Shown here piece after piece: positions 32,700 through 46,057 of a stretch of DNA of 64,000 nt. A model generated the notes under the pieces. The model saw nothing but the letters and a program-made list of their open reading frames with translations, was not told the origin of the DNA and searched no databases. Numbering within the stretch: the stretch's first letter is position 1; each line of letters starts with the position of its first letter. The DNA comes from Kingdonia uniflora (lineage: Eukaryota > Streptophyta > Magnoliopsida > Ranunculales > Circaeasteraceae). Location of the stretch: positions 1,736,001 through 1,800,000 of the forward strand of contig JACGCM010002568.1 in NCBI GenBank assembly GCA_014058105.1, written 5' to 3'. The position numbers and the translations under genes are program-made.

Positions 32700-33985
32700 A
32701 CGACAACACTGGGGAAGATAAAGGGAGAGACGATAATTGGCGAAAGCCTTTCATAGTTTATCTCAGAATCGTCAACAAGTCCGAAGGACCACTTCCAATA
32801 GATCTGAAGGAGTGCCGATGGCTAATAGACAACACAAAGCATTACACTAATCAAAATGGTGCCTTATACCACCGTTCAGTCACGGGACCTTACCTCAAGT
32901 GCCTCTCTAAGCAAAAAATTGACGAGATGCTCCACGATCTACAAAAGGGACTTGTGGCTCCCATGCCATAGGTCGATCACTGGCAAACAGAGTCATTGCA
33001 CAAGGAGTCTTCTGTCCTGGCATGCAAAAACAAGCAGAAAAGTATTCACGCAAATGTAACTCATGTCAACGGCATGGACAGATGATCCACGCCTCAGCGC
33101 TCAAACTCAATGAAAGCAAGGTGTTTTAGCCATTCAAAAGATAGGCACTTCATCTTTTCGGTAAAATCTCTAATTCTCCTGGTAACCGCCGCCACCTGCT
33201 CGTAGCTACCGATTATTTTATAAAATGGGTAGAAGTAGTTTCACTCTGTCGAACCAAAGAAGAAGATGTCATCCATTTTATTTTGGAACACATCATCACT
33301 TGGTTTGGATGCCCCCACCTAATTCGTATCGATAATGGATCCCAGTTTATTGAAGAAATAGTCCTAGCTTTCCTCAATCAACATAGCATCTTCCATTCAC
33401 CATCCAATCCCTAATACCCTCAAGGCAATGGCCAAGCCAAAATCACCAACAAAACCATCGTCGATGGACTCAAAAAAAGGCTACACGTACAGAAAAAAGG
33501 AAATTAGGTTCACAAACTTTCTAATGTCTTATGGGCATATCGTACTACTCTATGCCAGTTGATAGGCTGTACTCCATTCCTCCTTGCCTATGGCACCGAG
33601 GCTCTCATTCCCTCCGAATAATATCATCCTACCAAAAATCATGAGCTAATTGACGAGGAAAATTAGTTCGAATTGGCTTGCAACCTCAATTAGATCGATA
33701 AAACCAGGGAATGCATTATCGCTAACCTAGGTCGATATCACCATATGGTGGCCAGTTCGTACAGCAAACTGGCTAGAAGCTGCACCTTCCAAATCGATAA
33801 TCTCGTCCTCATTGAAATACCTTAACACCATAAAGAGCCTCATGCTGGGAAACTAGCATACAATTGGGAGGGTCCATTCCTTATCACAGGTTTCTTAGGC
33901 CTAGGATAATATTATCGATTGATAGAAGAAGAAGTTAACATTTCAAATCCATGGATCACTAGGCGACTGAAACGGTACTATCACT
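32700..33985 (+). pseudogene. E2 integrase remnant
   Basis: Linker LKECRWLIDNTKHYTNQNGA and KCLSKQKIDEMLHDLQKG precede the zinc finger (CNSCQRHGQ near 33057). In the core the first catalytic Asp is His (ALHLFGK, about 33148). The second survives (IRIDNGSQF, about 33330). The Glu is Lys (GNGQAKITNK, about 33425). RTTLCQLIGCTPFLLAYGTE and the tail HAGKLAYNWEGPFLITG follow. The end SNPWITRRLKRYYH precedes a stop at 33985. Confidence 0.85.
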
Positions 33986-34149
33986 AAGTCCCTCACTACT
34001 CCATTTCAAATTCTAACTTTTCCCATTCCAAAAGTGCAATTTTCATCTCCATCAAATGTACATCCTTTTCTATTCATAGAAACTTTCAATTTTTTCTACC
34101 ATATATCTCTCTACTTCGTAGACATCACATTGATTAAAGCATAGATCAT

Positions 34150-34640
34150 ACTAGCTTTTAATCGACCTCTATACCAGTTAAATCAAGGATAATACTTCGT
34201 TTGGCTTACTCTACTAAATCTCTGTAATTAAAACTAAGGTAACACTTGTTTTACATCAAAGACTCTACCAGACATAAGATAAAGCAAAGGTAAAACTTGC
34301 TTTTATCTACCTCAATATGGCTGCGACATCATACCAGTTAAATCCATGATAACACTTAGTTTGGCTGACTCTACTAAATCTCTGCGATTGAAACAAATGT
34401 AGAAACTTATTTTATATCAAAGACTCTACCAAACATCAGATAGGGCAAAGGTAATACTAGCCTTCATCTACTTCAGCTTGTTAAGGACATTATACCTGTT
34501 AAATCAAGGATAACACTTGGTTTGGCTGACTTTACTAAATCTCTGCGATTAAAACTAAGGTAACACTTGTTTTACATTAAAGACTCTAACAGACATAAGA
34601 GAAAGCAAAGGTAATTTTAGCTTTCATCTCTCAACTTGTC
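34150..34640 (+). repeat. E2 spacer tandem repeat, three units of about 160 bp
   Basis: Units start with TACC(A/T)GTTAAATC at 34172, 34332 and 34493 (spacing 160-161). All share TTTGGCT(T/G)ACT, CTAAATCTCTG, AAAGACTCTA and GCAAAGGTAA. The monomer is unrelated to the E1/E3 spacer monomer. Just upstream, 33986-34149 is featureless. Confidence 0.9.
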
Positions 34641-34660
34641 TGCAACAACTACTTTTTATT

Positions 34661-37600
34661 TCAGGTTATATATGCAACCTCTACAATTAATTCTTTTTCT
34701 ACTGTTGGGATGTCAGCTACGCTTTCCCCTATAACAGGAGGTCTATCAGCCATAAAGTCCTGAGCCTGAGCAGACACAACAATCCTAACATACCCTATCA
34801 ATTCAGCAGGTCGAGGGCCTAAATCTATTTCCATGGACAACATACAATTTTCTCAATCTATATCGGCTCTACAAATACATCTCATATCTGACAAACTATT
34901 GAACAAAGTATCTCTTTCTAACTCAAGCTTTTTTACCTCCTCTAAAAAATAGGCAATGACTACCCTCAACAATTCTAAGTGCGATGCCTCGGTTACTACC
35001 GACCCAGGGAAATTTTCTCAAGCCTTCTGAAGGCGCTCTTCCATCCTCGCATACCGTTCTTTTAGACATGTTATTTCTCTATCTACCCGATTGGTGAAAA
35101 CAATGTTCTATTCTAATTTTTTGCCGGCTTTCACTGATTCAACTCAATTAATCGCCTTCAAATCGGCCACCTGAGCATGAAGGACTTGAATCTCCCTGTT
35201 CAGTTCTTTCATATCTGGAATCTTCCATAACATTTCTTCTTGTACTGTATCAAAATATCCTTCCCTTTGATAGTCTGCTCTAACCCTTATTTCAGGAAAG
35301 AGTAGCATCCAGCTTCCTTTCACTTTCCCTCAGCCGCTCAACTCCTTTTCGCACAAAACCTTGAATTCGAGCGACATCCCCCTCCAGCTCTGCTACTCGA
35401 GCTGATAGGATAACTACATCTCCTTGTGCAAGGATGACCTTGGCATCATTTTTATTCTTCTGCAAGCACTCTCAAGCCTCGATGCTTTTGACACATGAAT
35501 TGGCATGCGCAAATTCGGTCTTCAATTGCGCCACTCTTTCATTCAACTCATTATACCTACGTTGCACCGTCTGAATTTCCAAATCTTTGGCAGGTAAAGC
35601 TGTATTCAATTGTTCAACTGCAACATCAAACCCAAAAAGATCATCTCGAGCTCTCTTCAGCTTGTTATCCTTATCAACAAATTTATTCTTCAATCGCTCC
35701 AGCTCGCTCCTGCTATTCACTAGGTCAGCTTGAGTTTGCTCCTGATTGATAGTTTTCTTGATCAAATCATTCTTCAAACCGGGGACCGACAAATTTAAAC
35801 CTTCCTCCGATTTTTCTAGCACCTGTATATGGTAACGATCCATGTCAGCCTCCCTACTCTTTCCCATCAACGCATCATTCTTGCTTTTGAGTTTCACTGG
35901 ATGTTTTTTTAGCACTGCAAGCCCTTTTTGCCTTTTTCTCAATTTTGGCATCCTTCTCCTCGATTTTCAAAGCAAGGTCGACAGCAGTATGTGTTGCCTC
36001 AACAAACTGGAAGTGCACCTTTACATGTTGATCTTCTCTGTCATTATTCGCCTATCTTATCCCATTAAACTCCTCTATAAATTCTTGGTTATATTGGCAT
36101 GTATCACCTTCGCGCAAGCGAGTTGGCTCTAATTTGACCTACACATTGCAGATATAGTATATCAAGTTTGTTTCAGAATATTCAGTCACCACATATGACT
36201 CATTTCTAACAAGATATCTATTTTTTGACGTATACCATGTAAGACTACTTCTAAACTTAAGGTCGAAGTACAATCTTAGATGGATGCTCCATAACATATA
36301 CTTCCAAGTCTAAGGTACCCATGCTCTATATTTTAAATTTGTCAATACTTTAATATTTCCTGTACGACATTTCAGTGCCATTGCCCTAAGCCAATAACAG
36401 GTTTTTGGTTCATCTCTACACTCTATTTATTACTTTGTAGTATACAAATCAAATATTTCTTGCTCTGTTCTAACCTGCAGCTCTGCATGCGAAGACAATA
36501 GGGACGTTGAAGCGTCTCTCTCCTTAGCAAGTTTAGCCTCTAAATCATTTATTCTGAGGCGTATGTCCTTAAGTTCCTACAACAAGGTTTACAAAGGTAA
36601 CTTAGCCTATAAAATTCTATTCAACAAACAATATCCAATCAGTTGACAAACATTCCCGAATATTCATACAATCACAAAGCCATCACACAATTCTACCTTC
36701 TCATTTTCCCCTTCTGGACGCTCGTTGTCATCCCCTTGGTTGTCTCTCACTCTCTAAGAAGACACACCATCCATCTCGTCCACGGTGCCAACAGTAACAT
36801 CTTCAGTTCCTTTATCTTCCTCCACCTTCACATAGGTGCCGACTCTAATGGCATCCACCTCATCTTGGGTATATCCTATTGATATAAGGTGGCACCCGTG
36901 TCTATTGCTCTCAGCTGCCACCTTCTCCAAATTTACTCTTACTTCTGCACGTAGATTGTTAATCTTTACCACTTGCGAAGCAGTCAGAGCCTCCATCCGT
37001 TTTCCCTCCTTTAGCAAATCAGTTTTCAATCGAGCTACATTCCTTTCGAGCTCGACCTTTTTTCTTTTCACCTCAGCTCTCTCCTCCTCGAACCTAAGGT
37101 ATATTTCCTTCATCAGACGAGCAGCCTACAAAAGAAAATAGACCTTATTGATTATCTCGAATCATAATACAAAAGTAATCACAATACATATTCAAAATAT
37201 GAACCTACAATTTTGCTCATATCCTCCTCCCCATGGAGAGCAACCAACCTGTCTTTTTCCTCCACCTCTTTCAAATAGTCATCCACAATAGGTCGATCTT
37301 CTACACCATTCACCCCTGACATGTCAAAAGGTTCAACCCTTCTCTTTTTTGCATTTATTAAGGCCTCACCACATCTCGTGGCTCCAGAAGTCGAGGGACG
37401 CTTCAACATTTGTTTCTTGGGAAACGTTCGTTCTAATTTGCTCAATATAGTGGACTCAGGTAACCCCGTGTAGTCTACTCCAAGGGACTAGGGCAAGTAG
37501 ACTCGCCTTTCTCCATCAGTTCTCTTCTTACTGCCTTGAGCGCTTGTCATTAGCCTCGTCGACTAAGATTTTTAAACTTTTTTAGCTCGACTGTTAGCAC

Positions 37601-39057
37601 GCTTCTTTCTCCTAATGCCAAATTCTTCCAACACAGCCATGAGCTTTGTCTCTTCCTGAACAACTATATCCAACAATGACTCTTTCCTCATTACCTGAGA
37701 TTTGGGAACTATTATTCAGAAAACATTATCATCAGCAGAGCATCATACAATTTCAACTATCAATCTCATATATTAAACCCTGTTATTCTTACTTTGTTTT
37801 ACAGTCCTAAACAGAAGTTCCGTGGGTTTTTCATCACTTCTCTGAAGGCAATCCCCCCTCACCCATATCACATTATCATTCCATGGTCGACCTGCTAAGT
37901 TCAGATCGAAGAAGCGAGGCCCAGTCGAGCTTGCAAAGAAATATGCCCCTCCACTTGCCGAATAGCTTTTTACCCAATAAAACTACGAAACATCCTCAGA
38001 AGATATCCTCTTCCTTCTCTCATCTCCTTCCCACCGCGTATTTATAGATTCACAAATACTCTCCACCTCTTATATGTTTTTCTTCATCTGAACAGGACAT
38101 GCCCTGATAAAGTTCATAATCCTTTTCACCAGATTGTTCAGGGGATGACTCAACCCATGCTCTAACTGAGATAGGTAACATAAGATACCCTATGAAAGTT
38201 TACTCAGAACATTCCCATCAAAATACTCCAAGGAGATCGATTTGTCTATACCTCTATCACTTTTTTCCTTCGCCAAATCAGCCAATAAATAAAAATATTC
38301 CTATCCCGTTGCTACAGTGCAACCCCTAAATTTCCTACCGGTATCTTCTATAGAGTTACCCCATCAACCTCCTACAGAACCCTTGGCTTTACAAAACTCT
38401 TTGAATACAATCTTCCAGGGAAATCTGGAAATTGATCGATACCTACTTCTTCCTCACTTTCAGACATTTCAATCTCAGACTCAGCCGACCAACCAGAGGT
38501 CGATGCCTCATTTACAGGGAAACTTACCATATCAACTACAGAAAAAGATTTGTGTCCAACACAAACACTCCTCACAATCGACCTAGTCACTGGTCCAGGT
38601 ATCTAACATTATCTTTTACATATACGTAAACCACATACAAATATCTTTCATATATCATATATCAAGCATATTTTCATAGATTACTATAAATCGTAATTTG
38701 TAGCTTTACCTAGAAACAAAACATGATCTTCAAAAAACACATACAAACACCGCAAATCCTCTACTAATCTTCTATATCCGAATGTGAATCCGAGGCAGCG
38801 TAAAATCCTTCCCTCACAACCCTCTTGTATAACCACCTTTGTGACTCAGTCTTAGCAACTCTTTCACGCTTTGACTATTGATTTCTTTCGATTAAGTCTC
38901 CGTGAGTTTCTCTACAATTTTTGCCTTTCTTCTTCCTTCCACTCTCACTGTTATTCAAGTTTTCAGAAGTTGAAATACGTTTGATTGACAAAGATGAAGT
39001 AGTATTTATAATTTCTCTCTCTAACTGCTGGTAGTTATTGAGCCTCGCACGACCCAT
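34661..39057 (-). pseudogene. E2 antisense gene (aORF), multi-exon
   Basis: Read right to left. Exon 1 begins MGRARLNNYQQLEREI at 39057. The next exon from about 38590 is acidic (ESEIEMSESEEEVGIDQFPD). It continues through a gypsy-type transposon domain in broken frames (LVKRIMNFIRACPVQM, then PRFFDLNLAGRPWNDNVIWV, 37935-37875) to FRTVKQ before GTAAG at 37793. Another exon (37710-37208) ends at a GT before HGEEDMSKIV. The intron is 37207-37127 (GTAGG...TTGTAG). The following exon is coiled (ARLMKEIYLRFEEERAEVKR). More coiled coil at 35951-35472 spans 159 codons without a stop. The last frame ends at 34661. It runs opposite to gag-pol. Function is unknown. E1 has a shorter relative. Confidence 0.75.
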
Positions 39058-40864
39058 CCTCAGATTTAGAACTTAGGCATCCATTCAACTATCCATGTCA
39101 GACGATTTGCACCTTTTTGGTAAAAATGTTTTCCCATCATTACCCTTTGCCTTATATTTCAATATATTTTTATCTCTCTTTTCTAAATCTCCCTTAGACC
39201 TAACTATACTCATGATGAGTCACGCTTATACGCAATTAGGTATTAACAGCTTTAACACAAGGGACAAACTCAAAAGCTCCATGCTTTTTCTTTACTTGCT
39301 TCTTCTACCTATAGCAGCAATGACGTCATTTCCGAAGCACTCATAACAAATTTTCAAATATTTTTAAATTCGTTTTTCGCAATAGTCACAAACAGCATTT
39401 ACAGCAATAAAGGATCTATTTAACTTTTATTCTCATTCCACTTCTTAAAAATTATTCAAACTCATATGATTACATACATGCATACAACTCCCATTTACAT
39501 TCTATTTTTTTCTTTATTCGCATCTCATATATTTACACCTAAAGTAACCTTGATGACCTAGGGAACCACATCTGATCAAATATCCTCTAGCAATCCTCAA
39601 ATCTTCTAATTCGATCTCCTCTGTAATAAGTTCTATCACATAAACTTCTCGAACTACAGAATCCACCATAATTTCTCATAATATCCCTTTATAAAAATGA
39701 CATTCATACTCGCATTCCCTCCTAATCCCATCTAAACATTCAAGTTGTACATCCCTCACATGCAGTTCAGCGCCATAATCCAACAATCTAAAAATTTGTT
39801 CCCGCACTACGGCCATTTTTATCGTCAACCGGCCCTCTACAGTATAACGAATTCTCTCAGATCGAGTCCATACCATTCTTATTTCCTTCCTCCTACTTAA
39901 AATTCATTTCACTCTTATTTATACATATTTGCTACCAATACCCCACAAGTTGTGATATAATCATATTATCTCGTAATAGAAGCCCTTATATCTTGATAAA
40001 AGTTATTTGAACATATCACTCCCAATCGAGCTCACTCATTTTCTCCTATTCTAAATCGAGCTTATTCTTTTCAAAGTCTAAATACATAAGAAAGACCTTT
40101 GCGAGATTGATTTTTTCATTCTCAAATTCCGACAATTTTATCTCCTGTAAATTTCCAGCCCCCAGGCCAAATCATATTTGACACTTACACACATATGTTT
40201 ACTTTGCAAGCAAATTTATAAAGTTTAATTATCATAAAAAATGTACTTTCTAATCTCATACATTTCATTTCACACAATATTCGAAAGTCTTCAGATCATA
40301 CATCTATATTTATAGAGTAATTCTATTCTATATCAACACAGAGTTTGGATAATAAATTTTATTCATCTCGAAATAAATTCCAAGTACTTTTACAGATAAA
40401 AGGACTTTAAAGTACTCGACATCAAGTACTTTACAAATAATAGGTCATTTAAGTACTTAATATCAGGTACTTTAATGATAACAAGTTTTTCAAGAACTTT
40501 TATTGCTAATAAGTCTTTCTGGTACTCCGAAATGTCAAATCCTTTAGTTCATTCTACTTAAGTGATCTTTCACCTTGATGCAAAGTAGACATTGGAAACA
40601 GCAAGTATCCTCCTTCCCATGATTTTTGTTGAAGTCTAGGCTAACTTCAAATGGAAACTATGAAAGTAGGAGAATCAGTGCTTGAACCAACCCTTCAAAC
40701 TGAAGATCTTCTCAGCCAAAAGTAACAATAGAAGTGCAGAAGAAGACTTCCATTCTCTATCATCCTCCTCTACTACCATCTCTGTCTCTCCTATACCTAC
40801 TACCCTCATAGAGTTGGTAAAGATAAAGATGGCCCGACCTTAGAATCCATTCGAGCGCAAGACA
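39058..40864. other. E2 region between antisense gene and 3' end
   Basis: Mostly AT-rich with no recognised domain. One minus-strand frame, 39876-39676, reads MVWTRSERIRYTVEGRLTIK and continues with a charged, coding-like composition past a stop to about 39545. It may be part of a small second antisense gene. A run of AGTACTTTA-like short repeats lies at 40380-40500. Confidence 0.4.
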
Positions 40865-41284
40865 TCAGCGCAACTGCCCTGCCGTCACGCCTATCCATGC
40901 ATTTGTTACCCCAACCTTATCTTTCGTAAGAATGTAGAGACAAACCCAACATTTCTCACATGTTAAGAAAACGTGGTAAAACCTCCATTTGTAGTAAAAC
41001 TCCTCAGCTTCAACCGCTTCATTTTCTGGCATTCTTTGATACGTCGGAGGAACAGGAACTAGAGTAGGATTCTCCAAGGACTGATCCCCGAAATACTTTA
41101 ACTTCAACATCTGCATTTCAGAAGCAATTCTCTCTTCATGAACCATTCTAGTATCTTTACCATCTTTGATAATTTTAGAGAATATTACAACAGAACAAAC
41201 GTACTTTGCAACAAACCTCAGTACATGAACTATTGATATAACCCTATATTTATTGTGCAGGAACATTTTCCAAAGCGTCATCAT
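40865..41284 (-). CDS. Unrecognised antisense frame, 139 codons
   Basis: The longest undisturbed minus-strand frame near the E2 3' end. The middle part (MVHEERIASEMQMLKLKYFG, NPTLVPVPPTYQRMPENEAV) is polar, helical and coding-like. The ends are hydrophobic and less convincing. No known domain is recognised. The position, between the aORF and the polypurine tract, matches the coding traces at 9045-10185 in E1, though I see no clear sequence match. It could be an exon of a second antisense gene or a chance opening. Confidence 0.35.
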   Translation of the reverse strand: MMTLWKMFLHNKYRVISIVHVLRFVAKYVCSVVIFSKIIKDGKDTRMVHEERIASEMQMLKLKYFGDQSLENPTLVPVPPTYQRMPENEAVEAEEFYYKWRFYHVFLTCEKCWVCLYILTKDKVGVTNAWIGVTAGQLR

Positions 41285-41490
41285 TCAATACAAATGAAAC
41301 ACTTCAAACCCAAACCGTCGCGTTGATTAATAGTCCCATCAAACATTCAATGCACATACATCCCTCTATAACACGCGCAATTTCCATGAAGTCAGACACC
41401 AATATTATTTCATTCATTATTTAAATTTCTAACCCGAATACCCATATACCCAAGAATTCTTTCTCAACCAAAGCCACTCGTGACTTCAGT

Positions 41491-41504
41491 TGTGAGGGAA
41501 CGAT
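41491..41504 (+). promoter_or_regulatory. E2 polypurine tract
   Basis: TGTGAGGGAACGAT immediately precedes the 3' LTR. It is shorter and less pure than that of E1, consistent with decay. Confidence 0.7.
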
Positions 41505-42120
41505 TATAGGGGCCTACCCCTCGATCTTACCTAAATCGAGCTATCTCTAGTTCGAACTACCTCTATGTCAGATCCATGCATTCTCCACATGAATCCTCCA
41601 GTCAACATTATCACTTACTCTACGAATTGATGAGAAATGAGGGTCGAGCTCAAGCATAAAAACCTGAACAAATCAAAGCCACCTGTCTCTCACGATCTCA
41701 ACAGTTACTCAGTCAACAACCACTAACTAGATTATTCGAAGAACGTGCTTTAGCATGTTGAAGAACTGTGGAGAAGGCCTATATAAAGAAGAAGTTCCAA
41801 AAGAGATAGGGACTAGAAAAATATACGATAAATCACCAAGAAAACTATATTTTCTAGATTCTCCAAACTTCCAACTTCTTCTTCACAAGATCAGGCATTT
41901 CAAAGTCAAGAGATCACTTGTAAAAAGATTTCAGCCTCAAGCAATAAATGCTGCTATTATAAAAGTCCTCAACCCGAGGATATGTTTTTTTTACCAATTT
42001 ATTGGCTTTCTACGCTAAACACCTGCGTAATTTCTTACTTTCTATTAGATTTTGTCAGAGGTACATTGGTGCAAGAACTAATTCCAAGCCACTTCGGGCT
42101 TAACGAATTATGTCATTATA
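41505..42120 (+). repeat. E2 3' LTR
   Basis: TATAGGGGCC...TGTCATTATA; both terminal dinucleotides are mutated (TG to TA, CA to TA) relative to the 5' LTR. The TATATAAAGAAGAAG box is at 41780-41794. It is followed by GATAC and the resumed E5 LTR. Confidence 0.95.
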
Positions 42121-42125
42121 GATAC

Positions 42126-43049
42126 GATTGGAGAGGAAACCAGGGCATGATTCCACTCCATCTGTTGTAATCTTGAGATAGTGTATCTTGTTCGTTTATA
42201 TGCAACACATCACGTGATAAGATAATTATTGATTGGGAACTATCCATAAACCAACTTATTTAACCATGGTCTTGTTGATAAGCATCTATTATGGTCTCTT
42301 CTCCATGTTCTTAACCTATCCTGTTATAGTCAAACAAGATGGTAACTTAGATTCATTATTCCTCTTAATCTTAGCTATGGTCAAGCATAGGACGATGAAA
42401 TAGGAATATGCATTATACTGGGATAAAGATAATGTAATTACTCTAACTAAACTATACAATCTATACTGAGGCTATATTGGATGGAGCTTCCTTTTGCCTT
42501 GTCTAAGAGGTTTAGTTACTCAACCCTTTGATCATTGCCATAATGCTATTACTACAATAAATGTAAATGACAAGAAGAAGAGAAGAATCAGAACTATATT
42601 GCTTTGTAACTTTTGATTTACACTCTCCATTATGTCTCTCCTAGGTAGGATTCCCCTCCTATTTATAGAGTATAAGAGGGGTTACAGAATATCAGCATAA
42701 ATGACAATTCCCCTAAATAATGCCTTCCATTATGCAAAAAATATAATAGCTTTAAAACCCCTTACCCCATGCCATAGCCCATGCTAAAATGATATGGCTT
42801 GATAATCTCCATCACTGCATCTATAATGCTCTTTATTAGACTTTTGGTTAACAAATGCTAGGGGAATGAACTGTTATAGAGTATTACATCATTTACTTTA
42901 TTGAGAACCGCAATAATATGTGACTTCTTTGGCATGCGACTGATTCCTGTAAATACTAGCAAAAACACTATTAGTATCACATTTAATTTAATAATGACAA
43001 GCTAGATGTAAATTTAGGAGTTACAGACGTAAATATTACGTATCCTTCA
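42126..43049 (-). repeat. E5 3' LTR, proximal part
   Basis: Continues the LTR broken at 27625 (GATTGGAGAGGAAACCAGG...). On the minus strand the TATA box CTCTATAAATAGG is near 42670-42658. The terminus TGAAGGATACGTAATATTTACG is at 43049. Combined with 27423-27625 the LTR is 1127 bp, the same length as both E4 LTRs. Confidence 0.9.
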
Positions 43050-44525
43050 AATACCCCCAAGCATAAATTTTGTAGTCCTTGAATAAAAGTGAATAAAAAG
43101 TAATTTCGCAGGTCACGCGGTTGTATTAAGTGTATGCAACAAGTCGTTAAACCCCCAGGTTCCCCTAGTAGACGAGTGTTGTCTCGCGAGGGTTTACAAT
43201 GACTATGCCACCAAAATTTAATAATGTTAATTTGGCAACTCTAAATTTTAAATAACTTATTTCCTGTCAACTTAACCTTACTTTGTATTAACAAGAAAAT
43301 ATAATGATAGAAAATTCCATAAAACTTAGTATTTCCCACGTGTACCATAGAATATCTTTTACAGAATCCGAAACTAGCAATACTACCTCATGTATAGAAA
43401 ATATTCAAATATTTTCCTTAGCTATCTCTCAATGTAGTAAAGATAGTGTTGTGGCATAATACATTGTATAGAATAGTTTAGTCAGTGCTTGGTAATCTAG
43501 TATTTATTGTAATAAATTCATCGGTTAGTTTGATAAGTGCCTTAGTCAATTCATCTTCATGATATTATTATTTTACAAGCCATATTTTCTTTTCATACAT
43601 AGTTTCTTAGTAAAGCCTCCATCTCAAAGAGCTTTGGTCGACAATACCCGCCAGTTGGCTAAGGTTGTCAGGGTTTGGTACCCCATCTTGACCTAAACCC
43701 AGGATTCACATAAGTAACACTTTTCATGCTCCTTTCATATAGTTCATTGTCATACTCGAGATTGGAAATAATTTTTCCTCTTTTATTTATAATTCATACG
43801 AATATGCCTTGCAGCGTGAATATTTTAGAGCAAGTTTGGCTTTTATTTTATACATTCAGGAATGAACTTATTCTTAGGCAGTTGTGTCCCTTGGAATAAA
43901 TTATTCCTATCATAAACGCTAAATTTTCCATATTTTGGTCCAAAATTCTATTGAAGGTATCGGTAGTATAACTACAGTGAAGTGCAAGTTTTGAAAATAT
44001 GCCAAGAAAAATTTAAGTTTTTCACTAATTACAAGTTATTACATCGAGTTTAAGACTACGATAAAGAATACTTTAGTGTATACTTGGTAAAATATTAAAG
44101 TTTTTTCGGTTTTCCAATCAACATATCATTTTGCCTAAATAAAATTAGTTTAAGTGTGGGAAATTTGCTAAAAATAAATCATAAATCGCCAAAGAGTCAT
44201 TATTTTTCTTTTTATCAAAAAGTGTATAAAAAATTGTTCCTTTTAACCCCAAAATTAAAAAAAACATTGTCCTTAATGTTTGAGAACAAAATTTAATACA
44301 TGGGATGGGAAAGAAAAACTAGAACTTCTCACCTGAATGTACATTGGGTTACCTACCAGAAAGCGCTAAGTTTTACCGTCTTTAGCCAAACGAATGTACC
44401 CCCAAACTTGAATGCCATTATATAGGTCTAAAGGGGTACAATGTAGAATAAATGATTAACTATCCATGTTACAAGTTCTCCTTAAATAACCAAGAAACAC
44501 TTAAATTGTCCTTATCCTTAAATAA
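43050..44525 (-). other. E5 polypurine tract and 3' non-coding block
   Basis: The polypurine tract (minus-strand TTGGGGGTATT) adjoins the LTR. The rest matches E6 22195-23540 and E4 49703-51060 in reverse orientation, with the landmark GACAACCTTAGCC near 43655. No conserved frame is seen. Confidence 0.75.
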
Positions 44526-46057
44526 CTAGATAATAAAAAAATTGTGGTTCTCCTTATTTGCACCTAATTGTGTTGATGCAATCATGATACATAAAAATAA
44601 CTCAGAGTCTAATCCCCCTGGATAAAAAATTTCCATATTTAATTTATGGGGAATCTCACTTTGAGATATTTTACAAGGTATAACCCAATACACCAAAAAT
44701 GTATCTTGATATTTATCATTTTCCAAAACGTGACTTAAAAAATTAAAGTGATGTTGATCGGGGTGTTGTGGATCGGGCTCAAGTTTGAATGTCTTTGTTG
44801 TAGGTGATAGTACTTGCACTATTTTAAAAATTATGAGGTCGTCTCAGTACTTAAATTAATTCAAACATTGATCAATAAAGTAGGTATAACTAGAGTTATC
44901 GCGTAACAAATCCACCAATTCATTAATAATTATGGTACCCCCAAGTGGCTTATGAAATGGAGATGTAGGCATAGGTATAGGTGTGGTTGCTGAAAGAGTA
45001 CCCAATACCTAATCATCACCAAATAATAGTGATATATCCCATAAAGAAGGGCTGTCTACCCACTGGTTTTCAACATCGCAATTTGTGTTAGGTGGACACG
45101 GCTCAAGGCAAGGCTGAGGTAACTCATAAGAAGACTGAGAAGGAAATGATAAGTTGATAACATCTGCAATAGGTTTGGCAATTTCTAATTTCTTGACTTT
45201 AGTACAAATATTGTCATCTACAAATTCCTCGCATGTCATCGTATAATGAGACGGTTATTCTATATAATCATATTTTATCTCGTCATTATCGTCGTCTAAA
45301 AAATCATTAGAGGAATGGGAAAAATATTCATTCTCGGTCATAGTTTCCTTAGAATAATTTATTGGGTTGACATATGAAAAGACGGATGGTGTTATTGGTG
45401 GTTGAATGTTGAGGGCTAAATTTATAGATGATTGAGAAAGTATTGTATTGGACATGCTAACTGCTTCTTCAATATCATTTTGTGACATATGATGGTTGAC
45501 CTTAAATTGTTCATCTTCTAAATCTATCTCGTAATATGGTATCCATTCACCCCACAGGGAAAATATTCCTTGATTACGCTTGAATTTGTTATTTTCAAAA
45601 TCACAAGGGGATTTAACTTTGAATTGTTCTTCTTCATTGCTTAGAAATTTTTGTACTCTATTTCACTCTACGTGGTTGACAATTGAGTTTTCTGAGTCTC
45701 TAATATAAAGATAAATTTGGTCGTAGAAGTTTAATTCACCAATGTCATTTGTTGGAATTGCATCATTTGTTGTTAAAATCGTAACGCTTGTTTTTGACTT
45801 TGCATTGATTATTTTTTACTTTTCATTGATTGTTGCATGAAGAGTGAAAGGGTGTCTTCCAAAGATGGCTTGGGTGGAGCTCGTGGGAACTGATTAGATG
45901 ACTGATCGGACTGATGGGTCTGCATATAGGAGTGAGATTGGAAAGGTTCAACGTATTGAAAATTTTATTGATACCATGATTAAAAATAATTTTGAAGTTG
46001 TTGCAGGATGTCGAATTGTGTGTTGAATGGATTCAAATGTTCTTGCAAGTATGGCAT
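44526..46057 (-). pseudogene. E5 Athila gag C-terminus-like ORF with unknown 3' part
   Basis: It begins MPYLQEHLNPFNTQFDI at 46057. SLEDTLSLFMQQSM followed by Q-rich helices and LETQ.TQLSTT resembles the C-terminal part of Athila Gag (SLEDTL...F...LE.Q.GQLA). An acidic segment follows (45488-45239). The last part (44760-44526) reads FNFLSHVLENDKYQDTFLVY, PCKISQSEIPHKLN and LGANKENHNFFI, which I cannot assign. Frameshifts and stops are many. The same architecture is found in E4. Confidence 0.6.

Larger units (their letters stand above)
27626..42120 (+). mobile_element. E2: full-length Tat family 2 element, 14.5 kb
   Basis: Both LTRs (615 and 616 bp) are present, flanked by a perfect 5-bp target duplication GATAC (27621-27625 and 42121-42125). 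Inside are a primer-binding site, gag, protease, reverse transcriptase, Gypsy RNase H, second RNase H, integrase, tandem-repeat spacer, a long antisense gene and a polypurine tract. The two LTRs differ at very roughly one site in eight to ten by eye, so the insertion is old. All coding parts are broken. It sits inside the 3' LTR of E5, in opposite orientation. Confidence 0.95.

Noticed and set aside
41755..42018. 87-codon frame in the E2 3' LTR
   Set aside because: Lies across the TATA box and transcript start of the LTR, and the 5' LTR copy does not keep it open.
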